From the NCBI RefSeq assembly GCF_002843425.1, contig NZ_NKXO01000004.1, positions 1-64,000 on the forward strand: a DNA stretch of 64,000 nucleotides, given 5' to 3'. The notes beneath the pieces were generated by a model. The model worked only from the letters and a program-made list of their open reading frames with translations. It was not told the origin of the DNA and did no database searches. The translations under genes were made by a program, and so were the position numbers. Numbering within the stretch: the stretch's first letter is position 1; each line of letters starts with the position of its first letter. Source of the DNA: Raineya orbicola (GTDB lineage Bacteria > Bacteroidota > Bacteroidia > Cytophagales > Thermonemataceae). This document shows positions 50,966 through 60,278 of this stretch, piece after piece.

Positions 50966-52576
50966 TTAGTTATTTTTCAAAATTATATCTGCGGCTTTTT
51001 CTGCTATCATAATAGTTGGAGCATTCGTATTACCACTGATGATTTCAGGCATTACAGAGGCATCAACTACTCGCAGTTTTTCGATGCCTTTTACCTGTAA
51101 AAGATTATTCACTACACTGGTTTCATCATTCTCTTTGCCCATTTTACAAGTCCCCACAGGGTGATACACACATTCCAAAGTTTTGCGAATGTGCTCGGCA
51201 ATCGCTTCTTTGTCATTGATATTTTTGGGGAAATAAAATTCTTTTCGGCATTTATCAAAGGCTTTTGCTTGCATTACTTCGTAAGCCTTTTGTACGCCTT
51301 TGATGAGTTGTTCTACATCTGCCTGCTCTGCAAGATAATTCGGTTGGATAATAGGAGCATCGAAAGGATTTGCCGAACGCAAACTTACATAACCCCTGCT
51401 TTTAGGTTTGAGCAATGTTGGTAAAATAGAATAGCCACTATCACGAGGATATTTGTCCAAATTATACAAATCTACACCATAACCGCCCAAATGAGCAGGC
51501 ACAAAGTGAAATTGCATATCGGGGCGGTCGCTTTCAGAATTTAATCGTAAAAAGGCATTTGCTTCAAGCGGCGAGGCAGTAGCAAAACCTTTTTTGAAAA
51601 GAAAATAATTTAGCAGACCTTTGATTTGATTATGCAATTTCAGGTCGTTGTTAGCAGTGGGAACTTTGGCAGAGCTACTCACAATAGCAAAGCAATGGTC
51701 TTGCAAGTTTTTGCCTACCGCAGGCAAATCTTTTACAACTTCAATACCTAATTTTTGCAAAAGTTCTTTTTCTCCAATACCCGAAAGCATTAGTATTTGA
51801 GGCGAGCCGAAAGAACCCGCCGAAAGGATAATTTCTTTATTTGCAGTAAAAATTTCCCTTTGAGCGACTCCAAAAGCAACTTCTACGCCTTGTGCTACAT
51901 CATTTTTGACTATAAGCCTGCTTACAATGCCTTTTGTAATAACTTTCAGATTAGGGCGAGCCAAAGCAGGTTTCAAAAAGGCTTGAGCTGTACTATGGCG
52001 ACGATAATTTTTGATAGTAAATTGAAAAAAATTAGTGCCTTCTTGGGTTTTACCATTAAAATCAGCATTGTACGGAATACCACACTCCATACAAGCCTCA
52101 ATAAAAGCCTCCGAAACGCTGTAATGTGAGTATGGAAAACGTACATTCAAAAGCCCGCCTGTGCCGTGAAAATCTTTATCTACTTTGTCGTAATTTTCGT
52201 TATTTTCCGACTTAATGAAATACGGCAAAACTTCTTGATAGCTCCACCCTTCGCAACCTATCTTTGCCCAATCATCATAATCTTTCGCATTACCTCTAAC
52301 ATATGCCATTGCGTTGGTAGAACTACTTCCTCCCAAAACCTTGCCGCGAGGCTGAAATAATCTTCGCCCATTCACCGCTTTTTGAGGTTCAGTATAAAAA
52401 GCCCAATCTACTTCTGTACGATTGAGCTTGGTGTAAGCGGCAGGAACGTGTATTTCCAACTTACTATCTTTTCCACCTGCCTCAATCAGTAAAACCTTAT
52501 TTTGAGGATTTTCAGAAAGACGATAAGCCAGCACACATCCCGCCGAACCTGCCCCTACAATGATGTAGTCATACAT
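50966..52576 (-). CDS. GMC-family FAD oxidoreductase (choline dehydrogenase-like)
   Basis: A 536-residue glucose-methanol-choline flavoenzyme. It begins YDYIIVGAGSAGCVLAYRLSE with the FAD-binding GxGxxG. GMC signature 1 is in RGKVLGGSSSTNAMAYVRGN, and signature 2 in AGSFGSPQILMLSGIG. The C-terminal CVYHPVGTCKMG holds the catalytic histidine, with a second active-site Asn in ISGNTNAPTIMIAE. It most resembles choline or alcohol dehydrogenases, but the alcohol oxidised is not determinable. It is 11 nt downstream of fumC. Confidence 0.92.
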   Translation of the reverse strand: MYDYIIVGAGSAGCVLAYRLSENPQNKVLLIEAGGKDSKLEIHVPAAYTKLNRTEVDWAFYTEPQKAVNGRRLFQPRGKVLGGSSSTNAMAYVRGNAKDYDDWAKIGCEGWSYQEVLPYFIKSENNENYDKVDKDFHGTGGLLNVRFPYSHYSVSEAFIEACMECGIPYNADFNGKTQEGTNFFQFTIKNYRRHSTAQAFLKPALARPNLKVITKGIVSRLIVKNDVAQGVEVAFGVAQREIFTANKEIILSAGSFGSPQILMLSGIGEKELLQKLGIEVVKDLPAVGKNLQDHCFAIVSSSAKVPTANNDLKLHNQIKGLLNYFLFKKGFATASPLEANAFLRLNSESDRPDMQFHFVPAHLGGYGVDLYNLDKYPRDSGYSILPTLLKPKSRGYVSLRSANPFDAPIIQPNYLAEQADVEQLIKGVQKAYEVMQAKAFDKCRKEFYFPKNINDKEAIAEHIRKTLECVYHPVGTCKMGKENDETSVVNNLLQVKGIEKLRVVDASVMPEIISGNTNAPTIMIAEKAADIILKNN

Positions 52577-52587
52577 TTTTGAGAAAA

Positions 52588-53982
52588 TTATAAATTTCCT
52601 ACCATTTTTTCAGGTCTTACCCACTCATCAAATTGTTCATTGGTGAGCAAACCAAGCTCCAAAGCCGCCTGACGCAAAGTTTTATTTTCTTTGTGTGCTT
52701 TTTTGGCAATTTTAGCGGCGTTTTCATAACCTATATGCGGATTAAGAGCTGTAACGAGCATCAGCGAATTTTCCAAATGCTTCTGAATCACCTCATAGTT
52801 GGGTTCAATACCCACAGCACATTTATTATTGAACGAAACACAAGCATCACCGAGCAAACGAGCCGATTGCAAAACATTGTAGGCTATCAGCGGTTTGAAA
52901 ACATTGAGTTCAAAATGCCCGTTAGAGCCACCCATACTTACAGCTACATCATTGCCAATTACCTGACAGCAAACCATCGTCAGGGCTTCGGGCTGTGTAG
53001 GATTAACCTTGCCCGGCATAATTGATGAACCCGGTTCATTATCAGGAATAAGAATTTCACCAATACCGCAACGAGGACCCGAAGAAAGCATACGAATATC
53101 ATTGGCTATTTTCATCAGGGCTACGGCACTGCGTTTCAAAGCTCCTGAAAGTTCTACCATTGCATCGTGAGCGGCAAGGGCTTCAAACTTATTAGGAGCA
53201 GTAACAAAAGGATAACCCGTAAGCTCCGCAATTTTTTTAGCCACAAGCACATCATACCCTTTGGGAGCATTCAGTCCTGTACCTACGGCAGTTCCACCCA
53301 GAGCCAGCTCACGCACCATTTCCAAAGCATTCTTAATAGCTCTTATGCTGTTACGAATTTGTTGTACATAACCCGAAAACTCTTGCCCCAAAGTGAGCGG
53401 CGTGGCGTCCATAAAATGCGTTCTGCCTGTTTTGACAATATCTTTGAAGGCTTTTGCTTTTTCGTCAAGCGTCTTTGCCAAGAGTTCCATACCGGGCAAA
53501 GTAACTTCTACCACCATTTTATAGGCGGCAATGTGCATAGCCGTAGGGTAGGTATCGTTAGAGGATTGAGATTTATTAACATCATCGTTGGGGTGAAGAA
53601 TTTTCTTTTCGTCAGTAAGTTTGCCTCCTGCCTGCACATGTGCGTAGTAGGCAATTACTTCATTGACATTCATATTAGATTGCGTTCCTGAACCTGTTTG
53701 CCAAATCACGAGGGGAAATTGGTCGTCTAATTTTCCTGCTAAAATAGCATCACAGGCATCAGCAATCATTTTAGCTTTTTCGGCAGAAAGCACACCTAAC
53801 TCGTGATTAGCAAGGGCGGCGGCTTTTTTCAAGTAAGCAAAAGCGTAAATAATTTCTTTGGGCATAGAACCTTCTGCACCGATACGGAAGTTATTACGAC
53901 TTCTTTCAGTTTGGGCACCCCAATATACGTGAGCAGGTACTTGTACTTCGCCCATAGTATCGCGTTCTATTCTATATTCCAT
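52588..53982 (-). CDS. fumC: Fumarate hydratase class II
   Basis: A 464-residue homotetrameric fumarase, interconverting fumarate and malate. It starts [40 protein letters not shown] forms the first active-site block, [20 protein letters not shown] the histidine-containing block, and [17 protein letters not shown] the signature loop with the catalytic Ser. All are intact. It links with sdhC/sdhA and sucC elsewhere in the window to cover several TCA steps. It heads a minus-strand unit with the GMC and SDR genes. Confidence 0.96.
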   Translation of the reverse strand: MEYRIERDTMGEVQVPAHVYWGAQTERSRNNFRIGAEGSMPKEIIYAFAYLKKAAALANHELGVLSAEKAKMIADACDAILAGKLDDQFPLVIWQTGSGTQSNMNVNEVIAYYAHVQAGGKLTDEKKILHPNDDVNKSQSSNDTYPTAMHIAAYKMVVEVTLPGMELLAKTLDEKAKAFKDIVKTGRTHFMDATPLTLGQEFSGYVQQIRNSIRAIKNALEMVRELALGGTAVGTGLNAPKGYDVLVAKKIAELTGYPFVTAPNKFEALAAHDAMVELSGALKRSAVALMKIANDIRMLSSGPRCGIGEILIPDNEPGSSIMPGKVNPTQPEALTMVCCQVIGNDVAVSMGGSNGHFELNVFKPLIAYNVLQSARLLGDACVSFNNKCAVGIEPNYEVIQKHLENSLMLVTALNPHIGYENAAKIAKKAHKENKTLRQAALELGLLTNEQFDEWVRPEKMVGNL

Positions 53983-54075
53983 AAATGCTTGGGTTTTAGT
54001 TTTGCTCGCAATTTAAGAAAAATCCAAAATTGTACTTGTTTTTTATATGCTTTTCTAAACCATTTGCAAGAGATT

Positions 54076-54107
54076 TTGTTTTTGCAGGGAATTTTATTTA
54101 GTTTTGC
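54076..54107 (+). promoter_or_regulatory. Promoter of the HD-domain gene
   Basis: TTG (54076-54078), a 20-nt spacer and TAGTTTTGC (54099-54107) match the full consensus including the final GC. The TTG initiation codon at 54123 is 15 nt downstream. Confidence 0.7.
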
Positions 54108-54122
54108 TTAAAAATCACACTC

Positions 54123-55358
54123 TTGAAAGCTCACAAGCCCAAAATTCTCAATGACCCCGTTCACGGATTTATTCAAATCCCCGATGGCATTATCTTGGAA
54201 CTTATAGAACACCCTTATTTTCAACGTTTAAGACGCATTAGGCAATTAGGCTTAACTGATTTTGTGTATCCGGGTGCTTTGCATACGCGTTTTCATCACG
54301 CTATCGGAGCAATGCACCTGATGGGAGTGGCTCTAGATACCCTTGAAAGCAAAAGACACCATATCACCAAAGAAGAACGCCAAGCGGCACAAATTGCGGC
54401 ATTACTTCACGATATAGGGCATAGCCCTCTTTCACACGCTTTGGAAAGCACTATTCTGCAAAATGTGCCTCACGAAAAAATGTCTTTGCTTTTGATGCAA
54501 AAACTAAATGAATACTTCAAAGGCAAATTAGAGCTTGCAATTCAAATTTTTACCAATCAGTATCACCGCCCTTTTTTTCATCAACTTGTTAGCAGTCAGC
54601 TTGATGTGGATAGGCTGGACTACTTGCAAAGAGATTGTTTTTTCACAGGAGTTTCGGAAGGGGCTATTGGCGGAGATAGAATTCTGAAAATGCTGGATAT
54701 TCACAACGAACAACTTGTCGTTGAGGAGAAAGGTATTTACAGCATTGAAAATTTCCTTACAGCTCGGCGGTTGATGTATTGGCAAGTGTATTTGCATAAA
54801 ACTACTATCAGTACCGAGCAAATGATTATTCAGATTATTCGTAGAGCAAAGTTTTTGGCTCAAAGTGGAAAAAATATTTTTGCTAGCCCTGCTCTGCAAT
54901 GCTTTATGGAAAACGAAGTGCAGTTTTCAGATTTTCAGAAAAATCCTGCATATTTAGAAAATTATGCACAATTAGATGATTACGACATTTGGGGGGCGGT
55001 AAAAATTTGGCAACATCATTCAGATAAAGTGCTTTCTACGCTTTGCCGAATGATACTTGCTCGCAAACTATTCAAAATACAACTTACAACCGAAAAAACT
55101 CCTGCCGAGCTTATCCAAGAACGTAAAAAAGAAGTACAATTAGCGTGGCATTTAAGTAAAGATGAAGTTGAATATTTTGTAGTAAGCGGTACTACGCATA
55201 ATATGGCTTATCAAGAAAAGAGCAATCCTATTCTTGTACTAACGAAAAAAAAGGAGGTCTTGGATATTTCCCAAGCCTCCGATTTGCCCAATATCAAGGC
55301 ACTGACTAAAATTGTAAGGAAAAACTATTTAGCTACTGCCCAAACAACTATTTTTTAG
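54123..55358 (+). CDS. HD-domain phosphohydrolase (dNTPase-like), TTG start
   Basis: A 411-residue protein starting at TTG 54123; no ATG precedes the conserved KILNDPVHGFIQIPDG opening, and the promoter is only 15 nt upstream. The HD metal site is complete: RFHHAIGAMHLMGVAL supplies the first His, and AALLHDIGHSPLSHALE the HD pair and the next His. The downstream Asp is in LDVDRLDYLQRD. Such proteins are dGTPase/SAMHD1-like dNTP triphosphohydrolases; the exact nucleotide is unknown. Its 3' end overlaps the convergent S8 protease gene by 11 nt. Confidence 0.88.
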   Translation: MKAHKPKILNDPVHGFIQIPDGIILELIEHPYFQRLRRIRQLGLTDFVYPGALHTRFHHAIGAMHLMGVALDTLESKRHHITKEERQAAQIAALLHDIGHSPLSHALESTILQNVPHEKMSLLLMQKLNEYFKGKLELAIQIFTNQYHRPFFHQLVSSQLDVDRLDYLQRDCFFTGVSEGAIGGDRILKMLDIHNEQLVVEEKGIYSIENFLTARRLMYWQVYLHKTTISTEQMIIQIIRRAKFLAQSGKNIFASPALQCFMENEVQFSDFQKNPAYLENYAQLDDYDIWGAVKIWQHHSDKVLSTLCRMILARKLFKIQLTTEKTPAELIQERKKEVQLAWHLSKDEVEYFVVSGTTHNMAYQEKSNPILVLTKKKEVLDISQASDLPNIKALTKIVRKNYLATAQTTIF

Positions 55359-56910
55359 TCATCTCTTCTGCTAAACGCACTGCTTCGTAAGCATTTATGA
55401 TAGCTCCTGTTACGCAGAGGTCAGAAAGTTTTACTTTTTCGCCTTTTGCACCCGGTTTGTTGATATCCTGTGTGTAACGAATAGCAGACTTCAAGAGTAT
55501 TTCCTTCACTTGTACCGCAGTGAGTTCGGGATAATAAGACATCAGAATAGCGGCTACTCCTGAAGTAGCAGGAGCCGCCATACTTGTTCCACTTGCATTT
55601 TTATATGCATTTTTATCGGGTACAGTAGAATAAATATCCACTCCTGGGGCAAATACATCTACTTTGGTTTTACCATAATTAGAAAAATTAGCTACAAATT
55701 TTGAGTCTTTATCGTGCCAACTGGAAGCCCCAATTTCTAACCAATTTTTAGCTTCGCCACCGTCAGCATAATAACGATTGGGGAAATTAGCTTCTACTTC
55801 TAAATTTTTGGCATCGTTACCTGCGGCGTGAATAAGCAAGACCCCTTTGCTTTCAGCGTATTTCACTGCTTCATCAACAAATTTTTTATCAGGCGAGTAT
55901 GCCTTCCCAAAACTCATATTGATAATATGAGCTCCATTATCTACGGCATAAAAAATAGCATTCGCAATATCTTTATCTCTTTCATCTCCGTCAGGAACAG
56001 CACGAATAGGCATAATTAAAACATTATTCGCTACACCTTTGATACCCAAGCTATTATCGCGATTAGCGGCGATAATACCAGCTACGTGAGTTCCGTGAAA
56101 AGCATCAGGACCTTTTACGTCATTATTGCCATAACCTTTTTCGCGAAGTTTTTTGGTATTATCACCAACAATTTTACGAGGATTAAATTCAGGATTCAAG
56201 CCATATTCCAAAGCATTTTTTAAGCCTTTGTCGTAGTATTCTTCCAACTCTTCGGGAGTAGCTCCTATCATAAAAGCAAATAACGTTTTACTTTTAGCTT
56301 CTTTGAGTTTGAGGTCTGTATCAGGGAGTTCAAGGATATTTTCTTTGGTCATTGGTTTGCCTGCAAGGGCTTTTTTTACGACTTGTATAGATTCGTAAAA
56401 AGGTTTCAATTGTTCCATTTCAGTTTTTTTCTCTTCTCTCTTTCCCTCCAACTCCTTTTTTACTTTTTCAAAGTACTCATATTCAGGGTCTTTTGGATTA
56501 GGCTTTTTGAATTTTTTAGAAAGACGAGCATATTCGCGAGCTACTTCGTAAGAATCTTGATGAATATTTTTGCCATTTTTACCACCAATAAAATTCCAAC
56601 CATTTACATCATCAACAAAGCCATTGCCGTCATCATCTTTGCCGTTTCCTGCAATTTCTTTGGGGTTTGTCCAAATCTTACCTTGTAAGTCTTCGTGTTC
56701 AATATCTACTCCTGAATCAATTACGGCAACAATTACGGTACGTCCTTTTTTGTTCTTGAGCAATTCTTCATAAGTTCTTTCGGTACTTATCCCTCGCACA
56801 TTGTCTTTTTTGGGGTCAAGGTTGAACCAATTTTCAGGGGCTTTTTCTTGGGCTTTTGTTGCGATGCCTAACAAAGAAAACATCACAGCAGGTATAAAAA
56901 CTTTTTTCAT
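55348..56910 (-). CDS. Exported subtilisin-like serine protease (S8) with a large insert
   Basis: A 520-residue secreted subtilase with a signal peptide (about 1-20). The triad is D65 (VIDSGVDIEHEDL), H272 (FHGTHVAGII) and S443 (GTSMAAP), with the oxyanion Asn N365 (HAAGNDAKN). About 200 residues separate Asp from His, far more than in subtilisin. The insert is helical and highly charged (YARLSKKFKKPNPKDPEYEYFEKVKKELE...). There is no C-terminal sorting domain, so secretion by T9SS is unlikely. It ends with a helical tail (INAYEAVRLAEEMTKK) and overlaps the HD gene tail-to-tail. Confidence 0.92.
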   Translation of the reverse strand: MKKVFIPAVMFSLLGIATKAQEKAPENWFNLDPKKDNVRGISTERTYEELLKNKKGRTVIVAVIDSGVDIEHEDLQGKIWTNPKEIAGNGKDDDGNGFVDDVNGWNFIGGKNGKNIHQDSYEVAREYARLSKKFKKPNPKDPEYEYFEKVKKELEGKREEKKTEMEQLKPFYESIQVVKKALAGKPMTKENILELPDTDLKLKEAKSKTLFAFMIGATPEELEEYYDKGLKNALEYGLNPEFNPRKIVGDNTKKLREKGYGNNDVKGPDAFHGTHVAGIIAANRDNSLGIKGVANNVLIMPIRAVPDGDERDKDIANAIFYAVDNGAHIINMSFGKAYSPDKKFVDEAVKYAESKGVLLIHAAGNDAKNLEVEANFPNRYYADGGEAKNWLEIGASSWHDKDSKFVANFSNYGKTKVDVFAPGVDIYSTVPDKNAYKNASGTSMAAPATSGVAAILMSYYPELTAVQVKEILLKSAIRYTQDINKPGAKGEKVKLSDLCVTGAIINAYEAVRLAEEMTKK

Positions 56911-56957
56911 TTCGTTGGATTTTGAAAGTTCTAAATATAACGGAATACAGGAGTAAA

Positions 56958-57761
56958 TTATTTTCTGCCACCAAAAAACATACTCAAATATAAAGCGGCA
57001 AAAGTAGAATAGTTTTTAACAGGGTCAGCAGTAAAGTTTGCATTCAAAATAGGCATTTTTTGAGTAAATATGTCTATCACAAAGCCTGTTTCTATGCCTG
57101 TAAGGCTGGTTTTGAAGGCACTTGTTTCAAAAGCAAGTCCTATTTTGGCATTGATGCCGGGTACTATTTTCATTTGCTCAAAACCCGCAAAGAAATCACC
57201 TCTGCCTTCTATACGTTCTTCGGTAAAGGGCACCCCATATTTATTTTGAAAGAGGGCATCATCACCAAAATTATATTGATAAAAAGGTATATTAAGTGTG
57301 TTACCTGAAAGCCCACTACCCGTTCCTGATGTATTATAACGTATCATATAAGGTTTAAGGAAACCTACACTTAAACCACCTGCCAAAACAGCATTCACTT
57401 GCACGCCTTCTTGGGGAGCTTTACGGAAAAGCACCAAATCTTTACCAAACTGCAAACGCAAATTGTAAAGATAATTTTGTTTTCCTCTCACAAAAGCCTG
57501 ACCACCACTTACACTTGAAACTGAAAAGCGATATTCTTGCGGATGACGAATGCCCACGAATTCAATGGTATAAGTAGTATTTACACGTGCATTATCTGTT
57601 ACTTTTCCATACTTGAAGCTAATGCCTCCGGGAAAATTAGCATTTGTATTGATATTTATGCCAAAAGTAAATTCTTTGGTCAGTTCATCTTCTAAAATGC
57701 TTTGAGCTTGCAGATGAACCGATAATAAAAGAAAAAGTAAAATTTTGGTAATTTTTGACAT
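56958..57761 (-). CDS. Outer-membrane beta-barrel-like exported protein
   Basis: A 267-residue protein with a signal peptide (MSKITKILLFLLLSVHLQAQ). Alternating hydrophobic strands follow, including FTFGININTNANFPGGISFKYG, TYTIEFVGIRHPQEYRFS and VQVNAVLAGGLSVGFLKPYMI. It ends TFAALYLSMFFGGRK, with aromatic residues in the last strand as in barrel proteins. The function is unknown, and a conserved family of such Bacteroidota barrels exists. It lies 48 nt after the S8 protease start, in the same orientation upstream of it. Confidence 0.7.
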   Translation of the reverse strand: MSKITKILLFLLLSVHLQAQSILEDELTKEFTFGININTNANFPGGISFKYGKVTDNARVNTTYTIEFVGIRHPQEYRFSVSSVSGGQAFVRGKQNYLYNLRLQFGKDLVLFRKAPQEGVQVNAVLAGGLSVGFLKPYMIRYNTSGTGSGLSGNTLNIPFYQYNFGDDALFQNKYGVPFTEERIEGRGDFFAGFEQMKIVPGINAKIGLAFETSAFKTSLTGIETGFVIDIFTQKMPILNANFTADPVKNYSTFAALYLSMFFGGRK

Positions 57762-57778
57762 AAAATTAATGAGAAAAA

Positions 57779-57805
57779 ACCTACAAGCCTGAATAACTTG
57801 TAGGT
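57779..57805 (-). terminator. Terminator of the DUF2147 gene
   Basis: ACCTACAAG (57779-57787) and CTTGTAGGT (57797-57805) form a perfect 9-bp stem with a 9-nt loop. On the minus strand TTTTTT follows. It is 15 nt past the DUF2147 stop and may insulate the barrel-like gene downstream. Confidence 0.85.
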
Positions 57806-57820
57806 ATAGGTGCTATCAAT

Positions 57821-58276
57821 TTATTTTTTCACTTGCTTTGTCCAGGTCGCTGTTCTGCCAATTCCTGTTCCGGGTATTTTTCCTTTAAGCTCAAGGGTAC
57901 TTTCGTTTGTCATTGTTGCGTCGCAGGTATACGTATTTCCTGATTTAGGGTCATAAATACGAGCATCATCACCGCCCCATTTTTTAGAGCCTTTGTATTC
58001 AAGGTTAATCAGATTTACCAATCCCTTCACTGGCTTATTTCTCATAGCCTCATTAGGGTTTTTCTTATCTAATTTGGGCTGACCTGTTTCGGGATCATTG
58101 GGTTCTTTGAGCCAAACAATTCTACCATTATATTTGCCCTCTTTGGTTTTGTAAATTTGAACGCGAGCCGTACCCTCGTCATTCATCCAGATACCTATAA
58201 TAGCATCTCCTTCACTTTGAGCAAAAACATTGATGGCTAAAAATGTAAAAACAGCTAGTAAGCTAACTTTTTTCAT
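57821..58276 (-). CDS. DUF2147 exported protein
   Basis: A protein of 151 residues from ATG 58276, which starts directly with a signal peptide (MKKVSLLAVFTFLAINVFAQ). An upstream in-frame start at 58333 would put 19 polar residues before it. The mature part is DUF2147: GIWMNDEGTARVQIYK, YNGRIVWLKEPND and GDDARIYDPKSGNTYTC, and it ends GIGRTATWTKQ. DUF2147 proteins are small periplasmic beta-barrel proteins of unknown function. The gene is monocistronic with its own terminator. Confidence 0.88.
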   Translation of the reverse strand: MKKVSLLAVFTFLAINVFAQSEGDAIIGIWMNDEGTARVQIYKTKEGKYNGRIVWLKEPNDPETGQPKLDKKNPNEAMRNKPVKGLVNLINLEYKGSKKWGGDDARIYDPKSGNTYTCDATMTNESTLELKGKIPGTGIGRTATWTKQVKK

Positions 58277-58390
58277 ACGCTTTTTAGAGTTTAGGTGAAA
58301 AATTGATTTTAACAAACACAAACGTGGCAACAATTATACCAAATTTTTTTAGAATTTGTTACAAAAATTGAAAGTTTTTTTTGGGGGAAT

Positions 58391-60217
58391 TTAAGTTATC
58401 TCATAAGTGGCATATTCCATTTGCATACGCACCAACCCTGCATAAATGCCATTTTCATTCTGCAAAAGTTTCTGATGTGTGCCAATTTCAGCGATTTTGC
58501 CTTCGTCAAGCACATAAATTACATCAGCATTGCGAATTGTAGCAAGTCTATGTGCAATAATGATAGTAGTTCGGTTTTTCATAAGTTCATTGAGGGCATC
58601 TTGCACGATTTTTTCCGATTCAGCATCCAAAGAACTTGTAGCTTCGTCCAAAATCAGAATACTCGGATTTTTCAGAATGGCTCTTGCAATCGCAATTCGC
58701 TGACGTTGCCCCCCTGAAAGTTTTATCCCCCTTTCGCCTACAATGGTATTTAATTTTTCGGGAAAACGCTCAATAAATTCCCAAGCATTGGCTTTTTTTG
58801 CCGCCTCAATGATTTCCTCATCAGAGGCATTGGGCTTGCCATAGGCGATATTTTCACGAATAGTTCCGCCAAAAAGTATAAGTTCCTGCGGCACAAGAGC
58901 CATATTTGCCCGCAAAGTGTGTGTATCCCATTGCTCCAAAGGTTTTTCGTCTATCCATATTGTTTGGGCAGGAACTTCATAAAGTTTCATAAGTAATTGA
59001 ATAATAGTAGATTTACCTGCTCCACTATACCCTACAAGAGCTACTTTCTGCCCTTGATGAATTTTTAGTGATACACCCTTCAAAACCTCTAAATCAGCTC
59101 TTGTCGGGTAGCTAAAATGCAAATTTTCAATCTGAATTTTACCTTTAATTTTTTCTAAATTTTCCAAATCTGCAAAACGATTGATTTCGGATTTTTCCCC
59201 TAAAATCTCCAAAATTCTTTCCGAAGCCCCAATGGTTTTTTGGAGTTGAGCGTACAAATCACCCATACCCGCCACCGAAGCACCAATAAATATCGTGTAA
59301 AGAATAAACTCTATCAGTTCGCCTGTTTTGAGCGAACCTTCGGCAATCAGATTTGCCCCATACCAAAGTACGAGCACAATTCCACCAAAAAGAGCAAATA
59401 TCAGAAACGATACAAAAATACCCCGAAATACAGAGGTTTTAAGAGCAATTTTTACCAAATTATTTAATTTATTGCGATAACGCCTTTGTTCCCAAAGTTC
59501 ATTTGTGAAAATTTTAACTACTTGAATAGCCTGAAAAGTTTCTTCTACAATGGTACTCGCTTGGGCGAGTTCATCTTGGGCTTTTTTGGAAAGTTTTCGG
59601 ATAAATCTACCAAAAAGAATTGCCGCAATTATCATCACGGGAAAAGTAGCAAGCATTACCAAAGCAAGTTCAGTGTAGCGAATAAGCAAAATACTTACGC
59701 CTATGGTCAGAACGGCAACTTGCCTGAAAATTTCAGCCAAGCCAAAAGAAAGCATACTTTCCAGCTGACTAATATCTGTATTGATGCGGCTAATAAGGTC
59801 GCCCACACGATTTTTCTCAAAAAAACTTATCGGTAGCGTGATAATTTTGTTGTAAAGGCTAGCTCGCAAGTCTGCCATTGTTCGCTCGCTTACATTGGCA
59901 AAAAGATACACACGAAAAAAGGAAGCCAAAGCCTGCAAAAGTAGTATCCCCAAAAATACCCAAGCTACCTGATTGACACTTTTAAGTATCCAAGAGGTAT
60001 CTCCCGAAGCTACATCAGCAATTTTGCCCGAAAGTGTAGGAAAAGTAAGCGTGGTAAGGGTAGAAATCACCAAAAAGAACATTCCTACCCAAAAATAGAC
60101 CCGATAAGGACGTGTATAAGCCAATAGTTTTCTGATTTTGGCAAAACCTTCTTTGGTAAGTTTGCGTTTTTTGTCAGGATTTTCGCCGTTTTCTGCGAAA
60201 CGATTGCGTGGAGGCAT
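58391..60217 (-). CDS. ABC exporter, fused permease and ATPase (MsbA-like)
   Basis: A 608-residue half-transporter with an N-terminal membrane domain of six helices (about 40-330) and a C-terminal ATPase. Walker A is GYSGAGKST, Q-loop ALVPQELILF, signature LSGGQRQRIAIARA, Walker B ILILDEATSSLD, and the H-loop histidine in IIIAHRLATIRNAD. Such homodimers export lipids, peptides or drugs from the inner membrane. Given lpxB, Wzz and murF nearby, a lipid or envelope precursor is a reasonable guess, but not shown by sequence. Confidence 0.93.
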   Translation of the reverse strand: MPPRNRFAENGENPDKKRKLTKEGFAKIRKLLAYTRPYRVYFWVGMFFLVISTLTTLTFPTLSGKIADVASGDTSWILKSVNQVAWVFLGILLLQALASFFRVYLFANVSERTMADLRASLYNKIITLPISFFEKNRVGDLISRINTDISQLESMLSFGLAEIFRQVAVLTIGVSILLIRYTELALVMLATFPVMIIAAILFGRFIRKLSKKAQDELAQASTIVEETFQAIQVVKIFTNELWEQRRYRNKLNNLVKIALKTSVFRGIFVSFLIFALFGGIVLVLWYGANLIAEGSLKTGELIEFILYTIFIGASVAGMGDLYAQLQKTIGASERILEILGEKSEINRFADLENLEKIKGKIQIENLHFSYPTRADLEVLKGVSLKIHQGQKVALVGYSGAGKSTIIQLLMKLYEVPAQTIWIDEKPLEQWDTHTLRANMALVPQELILFGGTIRENIAYGKPNASDEEIIEAAKKANAWEFIERFPEKLNTIVGERGIKLSGGQRQRIAIARAILKNPSILILDEATSSLDAESEKIVQDALNELMKNRTTIIIAHRLATIRNADVIYVLDEGKIAEIGTHQKLLQNENGIYAGLVRMQMEYATYEIT

Positions 60218-60278
60218 AGTAATTTTTTTGCAAAATTAGCAAAAATAAAACTCGTAAATAGCATAAAAAGTTGCAGAA

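Noticed and set aside
53167-53691. A 174-codon open frame antisense to fumC
   Set aside because: fumC is certain here, and the antisense protein has no domain, signal or supporting promoter.
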